From Bombyx mori (Eukaryota; Arthropoda; Insecta; Lepidoptera; Bombycidae), in contig NC_085135.1 in assembly GCF_030269925.1 (NCBI RefSeq), forward strand, positions 6,262,753 through 6,326,752: a stretch of 64,000 bases of DNA, read 5' to 3'. How positions within the stretch are numbered: the first letter of the stretch is position 1; each line of letters starts with the position of its first letter. Shown in pieces: positions 42,220 to 54,829 of the stretch. The notes under the pieces were generated by a model. The model saw only the letters and a list, made by a program, of their open reading frames with translations. It did not search any database and was not told the DNA's origin. A program made the translations under genes and the position numbers.

Positions 42220-45200
42220 GTGGATTTCAGCAATGTCAGGGGCCTACATAGCAACCTTGACGCCGTACACCACCACCTTGAGACGGCGCAGCCTGCCCTG
42301 CTTTTTTTAACGGAGACGCAGATATCTGCTCCGGACGATACCTCAAATTCAAATTCAATTCAATTCAAAATCATTTATTTCAACTTAGATGTCAGTATGA
42401 CACACTTGTTGAATGTCAAAATACAAATAACAATGTTAACTCTACCACCGGTTCCAAAAAAAGCCACAGTCCTGAGAAGAACCGGCGAAACAAACTCAGC
42501 GGGCTTTTTTTTCTTTTTGTTTTTTCTCAAATATTTTCTTTTTTTTAAATAAATAGAAATATTCACAATAAAAGAAAAAACAAGTCTAAAAAAATAATAA
42601 TAATAATGAAAAATGAAAAGGCCAGGAGCGAGCGCCTCATACCTTGAATACCCCGGCTACGTATTGGAGCACAACTTCCTGCGTAAAGCCGGGGTGTGCG
42701 TATTCGTCCGGGCTGATGTCTGTTGTCGCCGTCTTCGGGGCCTCGAAAAACGGGACCTGTCCCTCTTGTGGCTGCGCGTAGATCACGGGGGCTGTACCCG
42801 AATCTACGCGTGCCTGTACAGGTCCTACAGCAGTGATGCAGGTTCAGCTCTGTTTGAGCATGTGCAAGAGGGGACTAACCGCGTGCTTGAGCAGTACCCA
42901 TCTGCGGAGGTGGTGGTTCTTGGAGACTTTAACGCTCACCACCAAGAGTGGTTGGGGTCCAGAACCACTGACCTCCCGGGTCGGACTGCCTACGATTTCG
43001 CCTTGGCCTACGGCTTCTCCCAGCTGGTGACACAGCCCACCCGTGTCCCAGATATCGAGGGGCGCGAGCCTTCTCTGTTGGACCTTCTGCTGACCACGGA
43101 TCCGGCCGGATACAGTGTGGTGGTCGACGCTCCACCTGGATCGTCTGATCACTGCCTTATCCGTGCTGTTGTACCGCTCTCTCGTCCTGGTCGTCGAACG
43201 ACGACCGGGTATCGAAGAGTTTGGAAGTATATGTCAGCAGATTGGGATGGATTGCGTGAATTTTACGCATCCTACCCATGGGGGCGGTTCTGCTTTTCCT
43301 CTGCTGATCCTGACGTCTGTGCGGGCCGTCTTAAAGACGTGGTGCTCCAGGGGATGGAATTGTTTATTCCGTCCTCTGAAGTGCCCGTTGGGGGTCGCAG
43401 CAGACCCTGGTATAACAATGCCAGCAGGGATGCTGCACACCTCAAGCGGTCCGCATACGTGGCATGGGATAGTGCCAGGAGACGTCAGGACCCTAACATC
43501 TCAGAGGAAAGGCGGAAATATAACTCCGCTTCTAGGTCCTACAAGAAGGTTATTGCCAAGGCGAAGTCGGAGCACGTCGCTAGAGTTGGCGAGCGATTGA
43601 AGAGCTATCCCTCCGGGAGCCGTGCTTTTTGGTCGCTCGCCAAGGCTGCAGAAGGAAACTTTTGCAGGTCTAGTCTCCCACCACTGCGCAAGTCCGATGA
43701 CAATCTGGCCCACAGCGCGAAAGAGAAGGCTGACCTTCTGGTCAAACTCTTCGCCTCGAACTCGACTGTGGACGACGGGGGTGCCACACCATCGAACATC
43801 CCTCTGTGTGATAGCTCCCTGCCAGATATCTGCTTCACACAGTGTGCAGTCAGGCGGGAGCTCCGACTCCTGGACGTCCATAAGTCGAGTGGGCCAGACG
43901 GCATCCCCGCAGTGGTTTTGAAAACGTGTGCCCCTGAGCTGACACCTGCGCTAACGCGTTTGTATCGCCTCTCTTATTGCACTAACAGGGTTCCGTCTTC
44001 ATGGAAGACCGCCCACGTCCACCCTATCCCCAAGAAGGGTGACCGGTCAGACCCATCGAGCTACAGGCCTATCGCGATAACTTCCTTGCTTTCCAAGGTG
44101 ATGGAGCGAATAATTAATACACAACTCCTGAAGTATCTTGAAGATCGCCAGCTGATCAGTGACCGACAGTACGGTTTCCGTCACGGTCGCTCAGCTGGCG
44201 ATCTTCTTGTATACCTTACTCACAGGTGGGCTGAAGCCTTGGAGAGCAAGGGCGAGGCTCTTGCTGTGAGCCTTGATATCGCGAAGGCCTTCGACAGGGT
44301 CTGGCATAGGGCACTTCTATCGAAGTTACCATCTTACGGAATCCCCGAGGGTCTCTGCAAGTGGATCGCTAGCTTTTTGGATGGGCGGAGCATCACGGTC
44401 GTTGTAGACGGTGACTGCTCTGATACCATGACCATTAACGCTGGCGTTCCACAAGGTTCGGTGCTCTCCCCCACGCTTTTCATCCTGTATATCAATGACA
44501 TGCTGTCTATTGATGGCATGCATTGCTATGCGGATGACAGCACGGGGGATGCGCGATATATCGGCCATTAGAGTCTCTCTCGGAGCATGGTACAAGAGAG
44601 ACGATCAAAGCTTGTGTCTGAAGTGGAGAACTCTCTGGGGCGAGTCTCCGAATGGGGTGAATTGAACTTGGTTCAATTCAACCCGTTAAAGACACAAGTT
44701 TGCGCGTTCACTGCGAAGAAGGACCCCTTTGTCATGGCGCCGCAATTCCAAGGAGTATCCCTGCAACCTTCCGAGAGTATCGGGATACTTGGGGTCGACA
44801 TTTCGAGCGATGTCCAATTTCGGAGTCATTTGGAAGGCAAAGCCAAGTTAGCGTCCAAAATGCTGGGAGTCCTCAACAGAGCGAAGCGGTACTTCACGCC
44901 TGGACAAAGGCTTTTGCTTTATAAAGCACAAGTCCGGCCTCGCGTGGAGTACTGCTCCCATCTCTGGGCCGGGGCTCCCAAATACCAGCTTCTTCCATTT
45001 GACTCCATACAGAAGAGAGCCGTTCGGATTGTCGATAATCCCATTCTCACGGATCGTTTGGAGCCTCTGGGTCTGCGGAGGGACTTCGGTTCCCTCTGTA
45101 TTTTGTACCGCATGTTCCATGGGGAGTGCTCTGAGGAATTGTTCGAGATGATACCAACGTCTCGTTTTTACCATCGCACCGCCCGCCACCGGAGTAAAGT

Positions 45201-45417
45201 TCATCCATACTACCTGGAGCCACTGCGGTCATCCACAGTGCGTTTCCAGAGATCTTTTTTGCCACGTACCATCCGGCTATGGAATGAGCTCCCCTCCACG
45301 GTGTTTCCCGAGCGCTATGACATGTCCTTCTTCAAACGAGGCTTGTGGAGAGTATTAAGCGGTAGGCAGCGGCTTGGCTCTGCCCCTGGCATTGCTGAAG
45401 TCCATGGGCGACGGTAA
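42220..45417 (+). pseudogene. LINE ORF2 (endonuclease, RT), one insertion and one nonsense codon
   Basis: The endonuclease starts at DFSNVRGLHSNLDAVHHHLE and FLTETQISAPDD, is interrupted at 42346-42634, and resumes YLEYPGYVLEHNFLRKAG. It then has LGDFNAHHQEWLG and SSDHCLI; reverse-transcriptase motifs SSGPDGIPAVVLK, YRPIAITSLL, SDRQYGFRHGRS, SLDIAKAFDRVWH, GVPQGSVLSP; and CYADDSTG. A TAG at 44569-44571 (CAG to TAG) ends the first block; the same frame continues from 44587 to 45417 through the C-terminal domain. The enzyme is dead from the insertion and the stop. Confidence 0.9.
42346..42634 (-). mobile_element. Short CR1-like LINE or SINE 3' fragment
   Basis: 289 bp with target duplication CCTCA (42341-42345 and 42635-42639) inserted in the LINE endonuclease. 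On the minus strand it ends in TTGAATTGAATTTGAATTTG-type short repeats, the tail style of CR1/L2 elements, and has the related stem-loop AGCCCGCTGAG...CTCAG at 42472-42503. No coding frame. Confidence 0.75.
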
Positions 45418-45490
45418 CCACTCACCATCAGGTGGGCCGTATGCTCGTCCGCCTACAAGGGCAATAAAAAAAAAAAAAAAAATTAAAGTC

Positions 45491-45892
45491 AGCGGGGTTA
45501 TCCTTGCCATTTACGTGTGACCACACCAAGTCGCCTGTGAGTTCATTTATTTCGGTTACTCGATTCTGTATAAATGTTTTAAGCAAATTTGGTGATGTCT
45601 TAATCCAACCCATGACTATCGTCGAGTCTGTCCAGAAGTAAACTTTGTTATATTTTAATCTAAGCGACTCACTAACTCTTTTATACAACTTGGCTCCTAC
45701 CAACGCACCACAAAGTTCCAAACGAGGAATACTAATCGATTTTAAGGGAGCCACCTTACTTTTGGCACATAACAAACGAACTGTTATTTTCGAATCATCA
45801 CTGTATGTGCGAATATAGGCGCAAGCACCGTACGCGCTCTGGGATGCGTCGGTAAATATATGAAGTTCCGTATACTGAGTATGTTCAGTCAT
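45491..45892 (-). pseudogene. BEL/Pao RNase H fragment
   Basis: Frame [18 protein letters not shown] to [14 protein letters not shown], including the FTDAS active-site start, the invariant [16 protein letters not shown] and [12 protein letters not shown]. This is typical BEL/Pao RNase H, minus strand. Its right end (about 45895) meets the start of LINE D, its left end the jockey-clade LINE. Confidence 0.88.
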
Positions 45893-45899
45893 TAAATAC

Positions 45900-46240
45900 G
45901 TACGTCAGTCCGACAGAAGCACCCGCCGCCTGCGGACGTGCTCATCGACCACTCAATCGCCCGGCCATTGTTCGCCTGGTTTTATTGTTAGCCCGGCCTT
46001 TGTTCACCCGGCTTTTGTTCGTGGCACATCTGCCGACAAAGTGTGTTCCTGGAAGTGTTTGTTTTGTTTTGGTTTATTTTTGTTGTTTCCTTTTTTTTTT
46101 GTTGTTCTTTCTTTTTCCTGCAGTAATTGTGCCGCATCGCCACCTGTATTCAATCGAACCGCTAAGTACCGAGAAGTTGGGGCCTCGCCGCAAGGCGAGT
46201 GTGTATAAGACCCGGGACAGCCCCACCTGGGTCAGACATC
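45900..46240 (+). promoter_or_regulatory. 5' UTR of LINE D
   Basis: Begins near TCAGTCCGACAGAAGCACC, where TCAGT resembles the arthropod initiator often found at LINE 5' ends. It has T-rich tracts (46050-46115) and the small hairpin CTCGCCGCAAGGCGAG (46184-46199). No gene in it. The exact start is inferred. Confidence 0.5.
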
Positions 46241-47808
46241 ATGGAAGCTTTATTTACAGAATTCCTCCGACTTCGCCACCCAAAGCTCACTTCTGAGTTT
46301 CTGGCTTTTAAGGCCGATCACGCCGTGAGCCCTCTCGCGGATTCCGCCGTGCTCGTCGCTCCCGCGTCGTACACCGCAGCGTCCGCCATGCCTGCCGCTC
46401 CCGCGTCGCCTATACTAGTGGGTAAAACTGCTGCGTCGTCCGCCGTGGCCGCCGCTCCCCTGGCGCGATCATCCGCGAGTTCCGTAGGGTCCGACGGACG
46501 TCCTGCATCTGCCCGTAGGTCGCCTGCTCCCGAGCCTGCTGCCTCCTCGTCCTCCGACTCTGACTCGGACATGGAGGTCGACCTCGCCCCCGCCTCATCA
46601 ACAGATGGATTCACCCTGGTACAAAAGGGTAAGAAGCGCGCTGCGGAGTCCCGAGCTCCCGCGGCCGCTAAAATTAGTAAAGCCGCGAACGCGTCGCGCC
46701 CTCGCCCTCCGACTCCCGTCGCTCTCCCTGCCCGTGCCACACCGTCGACGCGTCCAGTGGCACAAAATAAAACTCAGACCCCTCCCCCGGTAATCCTTCA
46801 AGAGAAGGCAGCTTGGGACCGAGTTTCCTTGGCCCTTCAGGCCAAAAAAATTAATTTTATCAGCGCCCGTAACCTCGCGAACGGGATTCAAATTAAGGTA
46901 ACGACAACCGACGACCATAGGGCCCTCTCAAGCTACCTCCGAAAGGAGCGTATAAGTTTCCACACTTATACGCTTCAGGAGGAGCGTGAACTTCGCGCGG
47001 TCATACGCGGCATCCTAAAGGAATTAGATGCCGATCTCGTCAAGGCCGACCTTCTAGAACAAGGTCTGCCGGTCAATTCCGTGAACCGCATGCACACAGG
47101 ACGCGGGAGGGAGCAATACAATATGGTTCTCGTCGCTCTCCAGCCTACCCCCGAGGGCAAGCAAATTTTCAACGTACGAACAGTCTGTAGGCTTTCCGGA
47201 ATAACCGTCGAAACCCCCCATAAAAAAGGCACTCCGAGCCAGTGCCATAACTGTCAGTTGTACGGGCACTCTTCCCGTAATTGTCACGCGCGCTCCCGAT
47301 GCGTCAAGTGTTTGGGCGATCACGCCACGAGCCTTTGCACTCGCGATCAAAAAACCGCTACGGAATCGCCTAGCTGCGTCCTGTGCCGAACACAGGGTCA
47401 CCCCGCGAATTACCGTGGTTGCCCCCGAGCCCCTAAAATAAATCGCCGCGTCGCCCGCCAAAACCGCCTCCGAGCTTTCGGCCCAGACATCAAAGCCATG
47501 GCACCCTCTGTGCCGAAGGCTAAGCCTGCTTTCGTGCCGGCGTCGGTGCCCAGCGTCTCGGCCTGGGCTAAACCGTTGCCGTACACGAACACGGACTCTC
47601 TCCCCCGCGACCTGCCCTCCGACCGCGTCCGACAATCTCGCTCTAGCGATCGACTTTTTTCAGTCGATCAACTTTGATCGCGTTAATGCTTTGGGCGACG
47701 CCATTCGCGCCGCCTCCACTGCACAACACTTCATCGCCGTTGTGCATGAATACGCTGACGTATACGCGTCGTTAAATACGTACGTCCTCCCCTCACTCCG
47801 CCGGTAAT
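46241..47808 (+). pseudogene. LINE D ORF1 (PRE_C2HC-type gag-like), frameshifted near the end
   Basis: ATG at 46241 (MEALFTEFLRLRHPKLTSEF). An alanine/serine-rich N-terminal part is followed by a PRE_C2HC-like domain (PPPVILQEKAAWDRVSLAL to VRTVCRLSGITVE) and zinc knuckles CHNCQLYGHSSRNC, CVKCLGDHATSLC and CVLCRTQGHPANYRGC. The frame shifts near 47600-47640; the native C-terminus (FQSINFDRVNALGDAIRAA to SLRR) lies in the next frame and stops at 47806, 2 nt before ORF2. It has CAG where LINE A has TAG before the first knuckle. Confidence 0.88.
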
Positions 47809-49269
47809 CAATGGCGTACATAAGTAGAATCAAGTCCCTATCCGTAACGATAGGATTTTTTAACGCTTACGGTCTCGCAAATCAACGTGATCAGGTTTGT
47901 GATTTTTTGCGTGACCATCAAATTGACATCTTTTTGGTGCAGGAGACCCTGCTTAAGCCCGCGCGCCGCGACCCTAAAATCGCGAACTACAACATGGTTA
48001 GGAATGACAGGCTCACTGCTCGTGGTGGTGGTACCGTCATTTACTATAGAAGAGCCCTGCATTGCGTCCCACTCGACCCCCCCGCGCTTTCTAACATCGA
48101 AGCATCAGTATGCCGAATCTCACTGACTGGACACGCGCCGATCGTTATCGCGTCCGTTTATCTTCCACCGGATAAAATTGTTCTAAGTAGTGATATTGAG
48201 GCGCTGCTCGGCATGGGAAGCTCTGTCATTCTGGCGGGTGACCTAAATTGTAAACACGTCAGGTGGAACTCTCATACCTCAACCCCTAATGGCAGGCGCC
48301 TCGACGCGTTAGTCGATGATCTCGCCTTCGATATCGTCGCTCCGCTGACCCCGACTCACTACCCGCTAAATATCGCGCATCGCCCGGATATACTCGACAT
48401 AGCGTTATTAAAAAACGTAACTCTGCGCTTACATTCGATTGAAGTAGTTTTTAGAGTTAGATTCAGACCATCGTCCCGTCATTATGAAGCTCGGTCGCGC
48501 TCCCGATTCCGTTCCCGTCACGAGGACTGTGGTGGATTGGCACACGCTGGGCATCAGCCTGGCTGAATGTGATCCACCATCGCTTCCGTTTAGTCCGGAC
48601 TCTATCCCGTCTCCTCAGGATACCGCTGAAGCCATAGACATCGTAACGTCACACATCACCTCGACATTAGATAGGTCATCGAAGCAAGTTGTAGCAGAGG
48701 ACTTCCTTCACCGCTTTAAATTGCCCGACGATATTAGGGAACTCCTTAGAGCTAAGAACGCCTCGATCCGTGCGTACGATAGATATCCTACCGCGGAAAA
48801 TCGTATTCGAATGCGTGCCCTACAACGCGACGTAGTCTCGCATCACCGAAGTCCGAGATGCCAGATGGTCTGATTTTTTAGAAGGACTCGCGCCCTCTCA
48901 AAGGTCTTACTACCGCTTAGCTCGTACTCTCAAATCGGATACGGTAGTAACTATGCCCCCCCTCGTAGGCCCCTCAGGCCGACTCGCGGCGTTCGATGAT
49001 GACGAAAAAGCAGAGCTGCTGGCCGATACATTGCAAGCCCAGTGCATGCCCAGCATTCAATCCGCGGACCCTGTTCATGTAGAATTAGTAGACAGTGAGG
49101 TAGAACGCAGAGCCTCCTTGCCACCCTTGGACGCGTTACCGCCCGTCACCTCAATGGAAGTTAAAGACCTGATCAAAGACCTACGTCCTCGCAAGGCTCC
49201 CGGTTCCGACGGTATATCTAACCGCGTTATTAAACTTTTACCCGTCCAACTCATCGTGATGTTGGCATC

Positions 49270-51733
49270 TATTCATCTTTTATTTTCAATCACTTAACGG
49301 CTTGTGGTGTTAAGAAGAGCATCTTATCTATTACTTCTAATGCAGTCGGTGCTGACAATTTCAGCCGAAATATGATCCTACCAATCCTTGATGAAATCCT
49401 TCCTGTAATTACGCATATCATGAATTACTCTTTGAGTAATGGTACCTTTCCCTTTGCCTGGAAGGACGCGCAAATTACACCTCTGCCTAAAAAGCCTAAT
49501 CCCAAATCATTTCAATCATCATCTCACGGATCGTTTGGAACCTCTGGGTCTGCGGAGGGACTTCGGTTCCCTCTGTATTTTGTACCGTATGTTCCATGGG
49601 GAGTGCTCTGAGGAATTGTTCGAGATGATACCGGCATCTCGTATTTACCATCGCACCTCCCGCCACCGGAGTAGAGTTCATCCATACTACCTGGAGCCAC
49701 TGCGGTCATCCACAGTGCGTTTCCAGAGGTCTTTTTTGCCACGTACCAACCGGCTATGGAATGAGCTCCCCTCCACGGTGTTTCCCGAGCGCTATGACAT
49801 GTCCTTCTTCAAACGAGGCTTGTGGAGAGTATCAAGCGGTAGGCAGCGGCTTGGCTCTGCCCCTGGCATTGCTGAAGTCCATGGGCGACGGTAACCACTC
49901 ACCATCAGGTGGGCCGTATGCTCGTCTGCCTACAAGGGCAATAAAAAAAAAAAAAAAAACCGAGTATCGTCCTATATCCATCTTATCTTTCCTATCCAAG
50001 GTTTTAGAACGGCTTATTCATGCACAGCTGAGTGAATTCCTTTATGAAAATAATCTCTTAAATCCCTTCCAATCTGGTTTCCGTCCTGGTCACAGTACTA
50101 CGACTGCATTGGTAAATATCACGGATGATATTAGGCTCGGCATGGAGAGGGGAATGTTGACGGTGCTTGCATTGCTTGACTTTAGTAATGCTTTCAACAC
50201 CGTTGATATTGACATTCTCCTTGCTACACTTGGCTCTCTTAACACATCTCCATCCGTAGTTGATTGGTTTCGTAGTTACCTGTCTGGTCGCCGACAGCAT
50301 GTTCGCATCGAAGATAATTTTTCTTCGTGGTGTGACACATGCGTGGGTGTTCCGCAGGGTGGCGTTTTATCTCCATTGCTCTTTGCGATATATATTAATT
50401 CTGTCTCCAACCATCTCATTTCCTCCTACCACTTGTATGCAGACGATCTCCAGCTTTATATGCAAGCCCCGGTGGCAGAATTGCTTGCACCAAAGTAAAT
50501 AATGACTTACTTAGTATAACAAATTGGAGTAAATCTTATGGGCTGCAAGTAAATCCGACAAAAACTCAGGTCATTATTGTCGGTGCACCTAGAAGGCTTG
50601 CGAAAGTTGATTGGACGCGAATTCCCCCAATTTCAATTGATGGAGTTCAAATACCAGTAAGTGATAAGGTGAGAAACTTGGGTATCTTTGTAGATAGGCA
50701 TATGTCATGGAATGCACAAATTAAAGAAACTTGTCGAAAGATTTATGCGGCTGCAGGATCCTTAAGACGTCTGCGAAATTTCCTCTCTACTGCCACCAAG
50801 ACTGCGCTTGCACAATCTCTTCTTCTCCCCATCCTTGATTATGCTGATGTTAGCTATCTCGATCTCACCGAAGCACAATTAAATAAACTAGAGCGTCTTC
50901 AAAATTTCTGTTTAAGATTTATATTTGGCTTACGAAAATATGATCACGTCTCAGAATTTCGCGTTAAGCTCAAGTGGCTGCCAATTCGCCTTCGTCGGAA
51001 TGCTCATATTCTTTCATTGCTCTATACTGTTCTATTTAATCCTTCTTCTCCTTCTTATCTCAAAAGACGCTTTGAGTTTATCCGTGATACACATACCATA
51101 TCCCTGAGATCAACGGACAACATGCAATTAATGATGCCAGTGCATTCGACAAGGTTCTACGATCATTCCTTTACTGTTCAAGCTATTCGTTTGTGGAATG
51201 CTCTCCCGGTACGTATACGACATGCTGAAACATTAAATTCGTTCAAACGCCTCATTAAGGAACATTTTTTAAATATTAGTCAACCGATTTAATATGTGAT
51301 AAGGTAGATTTCTGAAATTGGTATCTACTTAAATTGTATATGTTTCAAAGGTATTTTAAGTATCTTTTATATGTAAATTGCTTATTCTTATTTATGTGTA
51401 AAGAAGCAAAATTTAAATTAAATTTTTATTTATTTATTTTTATTTTTAATAATTATTATTATATTATAATACTTTGTATTAATTGTATGTATATTTACGG
51501 AGATATGTCTGTGTATATGTATGTGTACATATATGTATATATATTTCACTGGAATGGTACACCGCGCGTAGTTCGTTTCCAAATGATTCTTGTCCACCTG
51601 ATGGTTGTCTGGAAGAGATCGCTCTTAGCGATAAGACCGCCAATTGTACTTTTTTGTTTTTAATGTATCGCACTGTTTATTTGTTTTTTGGTGTACAATA
51701 AAGAATACTCTCTCTCTCTCTCTCTCTCTCTAT
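49270..51733 (+). mobile_element. CR1/L2-like LINE, 5'-truncated, in LINE D
   Basis: Encodes a reverse transcriptase (SNAVGADNFSRNM, EYRPISILSFLSKVLERLIH, NPFQSGFRPGHSTTTAL, ALLDFSNAFNTVD, GVPQGGVLSPLLF, HLYADDLQLYM) and a C-terminal domain (50669-51292), with stops between 50498 and 50668. An AT-rich 3' UTR (51293-51708) ends in a (TC)n microsatellite at 51709-51731; microsatellite tails are usual for CR1/L2 types. Interrupted by a small LINE fragment at 49517-49960. The left boundary is approximate. Confidence 0.85.
49517..49960 (+). mobile_element. 5'-truncated copy of the jockey-clade LINE 3' end
   Basis: From about CTCACGGATCGTTTGG to the poly(A) at 49942-49959 it is nearly identical to 45046-45480, encoding the last 120 or so residues of that ORF2. 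It splits the CR1/L2-like reverse transcriptase between KPNPKSFQ and EYRPISI. It is the shortest complete LINE insertion in the window. Confidence 0.9.
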
Positions 51734-51975
51734 TTTCAATGCCGCTATGGCTAACTGTATCTTTCCCACGGTGTGGAAAGAAGCGGACATTATCGGCATA
51801 CACAAACCCGGTAAACCAAAAAATAATCCGACGAGTTACCGCCCGATTAGCCTCCTCATGTCTCTAGACAAACTGTATGTGCGGCTGCTCTACAAACGCC
51901 TCAGAGACTTCGTCTCATCCAAGGGCATTCTCATCGATGAACAATTCGGATTCCGTACAAATCACTCATGCGTAC

Positions 51976-53555
51976 CGTACAATGGGGTAAATAGGGACAA
52001 AATCGACCTTCAGATTGAATTTTAAAATAGTTCCAATTAAATAGTCACTGCTCAACCAAAGAAATAAGTTGAGTCTTGAACGTACCTAGGTGATAAAAAC
52101 CGTTACATTATTTTAATTATTCAATTTAAAGAAATAATCGGTAAAATAATGGCCGTCCCAATTTACCCAGCGTTCGGGGTAAATTGACACGGTTAAGGGT
52201 TAAATTGGGATATTTGTAAGGGTTGTCAACTCGTAGTACTGCGATATATAGGTAGGTGCCATATAATTATTTATATGGACCGAAATGATGAATACAATCC
52301 ATAATTTAAGCACAATACACAACATAGTGTAAATTAAGCTAGTTTCTATTCCGAAGCGATGTGACGTGAATGATAATCAACAATACATTGATCAAAAAAA
52401 GTATGTGCATGTTATATTTTAGAAAATTATTATTTAATTTCCTTAAAAATCACAACTCTGAACCAAAATCATAAAATAGAATAAAAAATAGAAAACAAAA
52501 GGACTGGAAATGCAATAATACAATTTTATTTAATCAACATTTTCAAAATAATCTTTGAGCAAGAGTAAGATATCAGGTGAATAAGATAAAAAAACAGCTT
52601 TATCTGATTACTGCCAATAATAACAAAAATAAAAGAAATTCTTTCTAAGCTAAATAACTAAACTCAATTAATTCACTCACTCATAATTGGATATCTCGGA
52701 TTTTTAATTAATGTTACATTTAAAATCTGAGGCCTGTTTTTATTTTGTGTGCGTTGTGAATGTTAACAAAATCATGATTCGACGCGTGAATAGATTCGGA
52801 AATAACAAAAGTTTTGATTCGTTTGAGTTCTTTTAACTTTTAATTTTTTTTATTGCTACAAAGAACATACGACCGGGCAGATATTACAAGGTAAATGTCG
52901 CGAAAAAAAAGTAATTATATATATACTTTTCTTTTACCTATAATACTTACATAAACTAACTGATAAACACATTAACCTTCTTTACATCACGCAATTAAGT
53001 GATAGTATAGGCTAAAAAATCTATTATAAGATATCAGTGACAACCCTAACAAGCCATCCCTATTTTGTCTTTTGGCGTTCCAATTTTGTGTTTTCTCGTC
53101 CCTAATTTTTCCAGTCTCGTTCCCAATTACCCTACATACGTCCCAATTTTCCCCAAAAAGAATGGAAAAAATATACATTTTTTATTTTGTCGAAATATTG
53201 TATTTAAAATAAGAATATTGCAACTTACCGTTTGTTGTGGTATTTCCAGGTGTATTAAAAACTTATATAAACTGTGATCTTATTGAAAAAACAACGATAA
53301 TATTACTTTTTTTAAAAGTTCTTTAAGCTGTTTTAAAACGCACTTTTCAACCACTATTTTAAATTTAATTTGACGAATTTTTGGGACCAACTTAACTCAT
53401 GTCTAGTACTTCCATAGTTAACTTGGTTTTTCTTCTATACATTGATAAATATTACCTTAAAGAAAATTAGGTAGATTCCGTGCTACAAGTACTTTGAGAA
53501 TCTTCCGCAGGTTTGTCCCAATTTACCCCAGAATCCCAATTTACCCCATGTCATG
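51976..53555. mobile_element. Non-autonomous DNA transposon with short inverted termini
   Basis: About 1.58 kb of AT-rich sequence inserted in LINE D ORF2 between the codons of HSCV and QVHRL. The left end CGTACAATGGGGTAAATAGG and the right end (reverse complement CATGACATGGGGTAAATTGG) are imperfect inverted repeats, flanked by GTAC (51972-51975, 53556-53559). GGGTAAATTGGGA-like motifs recur just inside both ends. No transposase frame. Superfamily not assigned; a 4-bp duplication fits several. Confidence 0.75.
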
Positions 53556-54829
53556 GTACAGGTGCACCGCCTCACGGAGCACATTCTTGTGGGACTTAAT
53601 CGACCAAAACCGTTATACACGGGAGCTCTCTTCTTCGACGTCGCAAAAGCGTTCGACAAAGTCTGGCACAACGGTTTGATTTTCAAACTATTCAACATGG
53701 GCGTGCCGGATAGTCTCGTGCTCATCATACGGGACTTCTTGTCGAACCGCTCTTTTCGATATCGAGTAGAGGGAACCCGCTCCTCCCCGCGACCACTCAC
53801 GGCTGGAGTGCCGCAAAGCTCCGTTCTCTCACCGCTCCTATTTAGTTTATTTATTAATGATATTCCCCGGTCGCCGCCGACCCAGCTAGCCTTATTCGCT
53901 GACGACACAACCGTTTACTACTCAAGTAGAAACAAGTCCCTAATCGCGAGTAAACTCCAGATCGCAGCGTTAGCCCTCGGACAGTGGTTCCGAAAATGGC
54001 GCATAGACATCAAACCGGCGAAAAGCACAGCAGTGTTATTTCAAAGGGGAAACTCACCGCTTATTTCCTCCCGCATTAGGAGGAGAAACATCACTCCCCC
54101 GATCACCCTCTTCGGCCAACCTATACCCTGGGTCAGGAAGGTTAAGTACCTGGGAGTCACCCTGGATGACATTCCGCCCACACATAAAAACAGTCCGCGA
54201 CCGTGCCGCATTCATTCTCGGCAGACTCTATCCCATGATCTGTAAGCGGAGTAAAATGTCCCTTCAGAACAAGGTAACACTTTACAAAACTTGCATAAGG
54301 CCCATCATGACTTACGCGAGTGTGGTGTCCGCTCACGCGGCCCGCACACACATAGACACCCTCCAATCCCTACAATCCCGCTTTTGCAGGTTAGCCGTCG
54401 GGGCTCCATGGTTCGTGAGGAACGTTGACCTACACGACGACCTGGGCCTTGAATCAATCCAGAAATACATGAAGTCAGCGTCGGAACGGTACTTCGATAA
54501 GGCTATGCGTCATGATAATCGCCTTATCGTTGCCGCCGCTGACTACTCACCGAATCCTGATCATGCAGGAGCCAGTCACCGTCGACGCCCTAGACACGTC
54601 CTTACGGATCCATCAGATCCAATAACCTTTGCATTAGATGCCTTCAGCTCTAATACTAGGAGCAGGCTTAGGGACCCCTCCCGAGGGACCTGGGCGGGCC
54701 CCCCGGCGCGCACTCTGCGTGGCCGGGGGCTCCGTCTGTGGGGGAGTTTTGCTGGACTTCCACCAGGCGCGTCCGTAGGTGGCGGATAACGGGATCCTCT
54801 GGGAACAGTCCCACTCCCAGGGGTATCGT

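Larger units (their letters stand above)
41524..45485 (+). mobile_element. Jockey-clade LINE (BMC1-like) inserted in BEL/Pao
   Basis: Plus-strand LINE with a 5' GC-rich section (41524-42180), ORF2 (about 42200-45417), a short 3' tail (GGTAACCACTCACCATCAGG) and poly(A) at 45467-45481. It separates the BEL/Pao codons of NPAD and LLSRG, and AAGTC is duplicated (41519-41523 and 45486-45490). The similarity to BMC1 is a recollection and only suggestive. A second, truncated copy of its 3' end lies at 49517-49960. Confidence 0.88.
45900..54679 (+). mobile_element. Jockey-like LINE D, multiply interrupted
   Basis: Plus-strand relative of LINE A: 5' UTR (45900-46240), ORF1 (46241-47808) and ORF2 (47811-54679 in pieces). 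Interrupted by a CR1/L2-like LINE (about 49270-51733) and a DNA transposon (51976-53555), and cut at 54680 by the R1-clade LINE. Its 3' UTR is not found on the other side of that LINE. A 3' fragment of the same subfamily is at 22135-22556. Confidence 0.87.
47811..54679 (+). pseudogene. LINE D ORF2, fragmented
   Basis: Start MAYISRIKSLSVTIGFFNAY at 47811. The endonuclease (LVQETLLKP, AGDLNCKHVRWN) is open to about 48450, then shifts frame near SDHRPV; further blocks run 48484-48845 and 48870-49270. After the CR1-like insertion the frame resumes FNAAMANCIFPTVWKEADII (51735) to the DNA transposon, then VQVHRLTEHILVG (53560), FDVAKAFDKVWH, FADDTTVYY, a frameshift near 54170, and the C-terminus (GAPWFVRNVDLHDD) to 54679. 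The tryptophan lost in LINE A is kept here. Confidence 0.87.

Noticed and set aside
42628..45417. Two separate genes for the LINE ORF2 blocks 42613-44571 and 44587-45417
   Set aside because: They are in the same frame, separated only by a TAG codon and four sense codons, so they are one broken ORF.
45888..47790. Shared string TTAAATACGTACGTC near 45892 and 47773, possible target duplication
   Set aside because: A 15-base match is expected by chance at this scale, and the second copy is inside LINE D ORF1 coding sequence.
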